From: Lutibacter sp.
Lineage (GTDB): Bacteria > Bacteroidota > Bacteroidia > Flavobacteriales > Flavobacteriaceae
Length of the DNA: 15,680 nt
Assembly (NCBI RefSeq): GCF_021647475.1
Contig: NZ_JAKIUR010000059.1
Span: forward strand, 1 to 15,680
Direction of reading: 5' to 3'
The translations under genes were made by a program, and so were the position numbers. Within the stretch, counting starts at the first letter, position 1. Every line of letters begins with the position of its first letter. The notes under the pieces were generated by a model, which worked only from the letters and a program-made list of their open reading frames with translations, was not told where the DNA came from and searched no databases. Below, one piece after another: positions 14,850 to 15,680 of this stretch.

Positions 14850-15591
14850 ATTATATGATTTTGAATTAGAAAAATATCATTTTGATAGAAATAAATTATT
14901 TAAACGGCTGCTTCAAATTGCAAATACTAAAAATACAATTAGTTTAATTGAACAAAAAACAATTAGCAAAGGTACATTTCTTGTTAAAGAAAACGAGAAT
15001 GTTACTGGATTTTACTTTATTTTAGAAGGAAAAATTAAGGTATTTAATACAGGTGCTCAAAATAAAACACAGATTTTAAAATTAGCATCAAAAGGTGATA
15101 TTGTCGGCTTATCAGGATTTAATTCTTCATATTATTGGTCTAGTGCCATAGCAGAGCAAAATGTTGAAGCATATTTTATAACTCCTAAAAATTTAGAAAT
15201 TTTATTGGGCTTATATAATGATTTCGCCTTATTATTGATAAAAGCATTGGCTTTTAAAGCAAGAAATTATGAAATTCGTCAAAAACATTTAAGTTTGTTT
15301 CCAGCCACTGAAAGAATTATTGATTCTTTATTGTTAATTGCCTCTAAATTTGGAATAAAAACTTCAAATGGTATTTTTGTAGAGCATTGCACTTCTAGAA
15401 AAGACATTTCATCATTTGCTAGCGTTTCAGAAGCAAATACCATTAGAACATTAAGAAAACTTAAAGAAAAAGAATACATTACCGTTGCTTCTAAATTAAT
15501 TATTATTACAAATAAAGAAGCATTAATAAATCAGCTAAGAAAATATTGCTGTCCCAGGGCAAACTCACACTTTTTCTTTGATAAAAGCTAG
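14842..15591 (+). CDS. Crp/Fnr-family transcription regulator
   Basis: The 249-residue product has an N-terminal cyclic-nucleotide-type beta roll (about 40-120: ISKGTFLVKENENVTGFYFILEGKIKVF, then KGDIVGLSGF), a long dimer helix (about 128-150) and a C-terminal winged helix with the recognition region TSRKDISSFASVSEANTIRTLRKL (184-207). I chose ATG 14842, which overlaps the MobB-like stop region by eight bases. The longer TTG start at 14761 would add 27 atypical residues lying inside the MobB-like gene. There is no N-terminal cysteine cluster as in Fnr, so an iron-sulfur oxygen sensor is unlikely. Cys236-Cys237 sit near the C-terminus, outside the usual fold. The arginine expected in the cAMP pocket is not evident. 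It probably adjusts this locus, or genes beyond the window, to a respiratory signal. Confidence 0.85.
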   Translation: MNELYDFELEKYHFDRNKLFKRLLQIANTKNTISLIEQKTISKGTFLVKENENVTGFYFILEGKIKVFNTGAQNKTQILKLASKGDIVGLSGFNSSYYWSSAIAEQNVEAYFITPKNLEILLGLYNDFALLLIKALAFKARNYEIRQKHLSLFPATERIIDSLLLIASKFGIKTSNGIFVEHCTSRKDISSFASVSEANTIRTLRKLKEKEYITVASKLIIITNKEALINQLRKYCCPRANSHFFFDKS

Positions 15592-15608
15592 ATAATCAGT
15601 TGATTTAT
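15591..15608. promoter_or_regulatory. Repeated motif shared with the porin upstream region
   Basis: GATAATCAGTTGATTTAT matches GATTATCAGTTGATTAAT at 6981-6998 in 16 of 18 positions. It begins at the last base of the Crp/Fnr stop codon and would lie upstream of whatever gene follows the window. A shared operator for a regulator in this locus is plausible. The rest of the gap to the window end holds no gene that I can see. Confidence 0.3.
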
Positions 15609-15680
15609 AGTTGTCAAAGTTATTAATTATTTGTATATTATACTGATAATCAATAATTTACATCAATGACATCAAGTAGT

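Noticed and set aside
15279..15479. Open frame on the minus strand inside the Crp/Fnr gene
   Set aside because: It is antisense to the conserved DNA-binding region and shows no features of its own.
1..15680. CRISPR arrays, tRNA or rRNA genes, complete insertion sequences
   Set aside because: No regularly spaced repeats, cloverleaf-like segments, ribosomal stretches or transposase genes were seen.

Overview
The window is AT-rich with short intergenic gaps, A-rich sequence before start codons and TAnnTTTG-type promoter boxes. Protein style (lipoboxes, the porin, small conserved flavobacterial proteins) points to a Bacteroidota chromosome, most likely class Flavobacteriia. Genus is not determinable by eye; a facultatively anaerobic marine or sediment type would fit.

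Positions 1-2819 form an accessory patch. A TOPRIM-like fragment (117-737) resembles the C-terminal end of an OLD-type nuclease with its ATPase part missing. Structured, repeat-like noncoding DNA follows (738-915). Then comes a tight minus-strand operon of four phage-like small genes (2465 down to 921): a 251-residue beta-rich protein, a DUF5675-like protein and two small membrane proteins. A 65-residue probable DNA-binding protein is divergent from it (2622-2819). Between this patch and the next block lies a candidate structured RNA with a strong terminator and two mutually exclusive pairings (2877-2963).

Positions 3067-15591 read as one functional locus for anaerobic respiration of an oxidised sulfur compound, all on the plus strand. 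A PhnD-like lipoprotein, a membrane histidine kinase and a sigma54-dependent response regulator form a sensing unit. The gap after the regulator holds tandem palindromic sites and a -24/-12 promoter in front of an outer-membrane porin. The porin is followed by a Tat-exported four-cluster ferredoxin, an NrfD/PsrC-type membrane anchor and a Tat-exported 1048-residue molybdopterin enzyme. The order B-C-A, the size of the catalytic subunit and the PhnD-type sensor best match tetrathionate reductase (TtrBCA), although a related sulfur-oxyanion or polysulfide reductase cannot be excluded.

A strong hairpin then separates a second cluster: a rhodanese-like lipoprotein lacking the catalytic cysteine, TatA, a MobB-like P-loop protein and a Crp/Fnr regulator. 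These look like accessory functions: sulfur handling, export of Tat substrates, maturation of the bis-MGD cofactor and transcription control. No tRNA, rRNA, CRISPR array or complete insertion sequence was found, and no gene-free stretch exceeds 300 bases.
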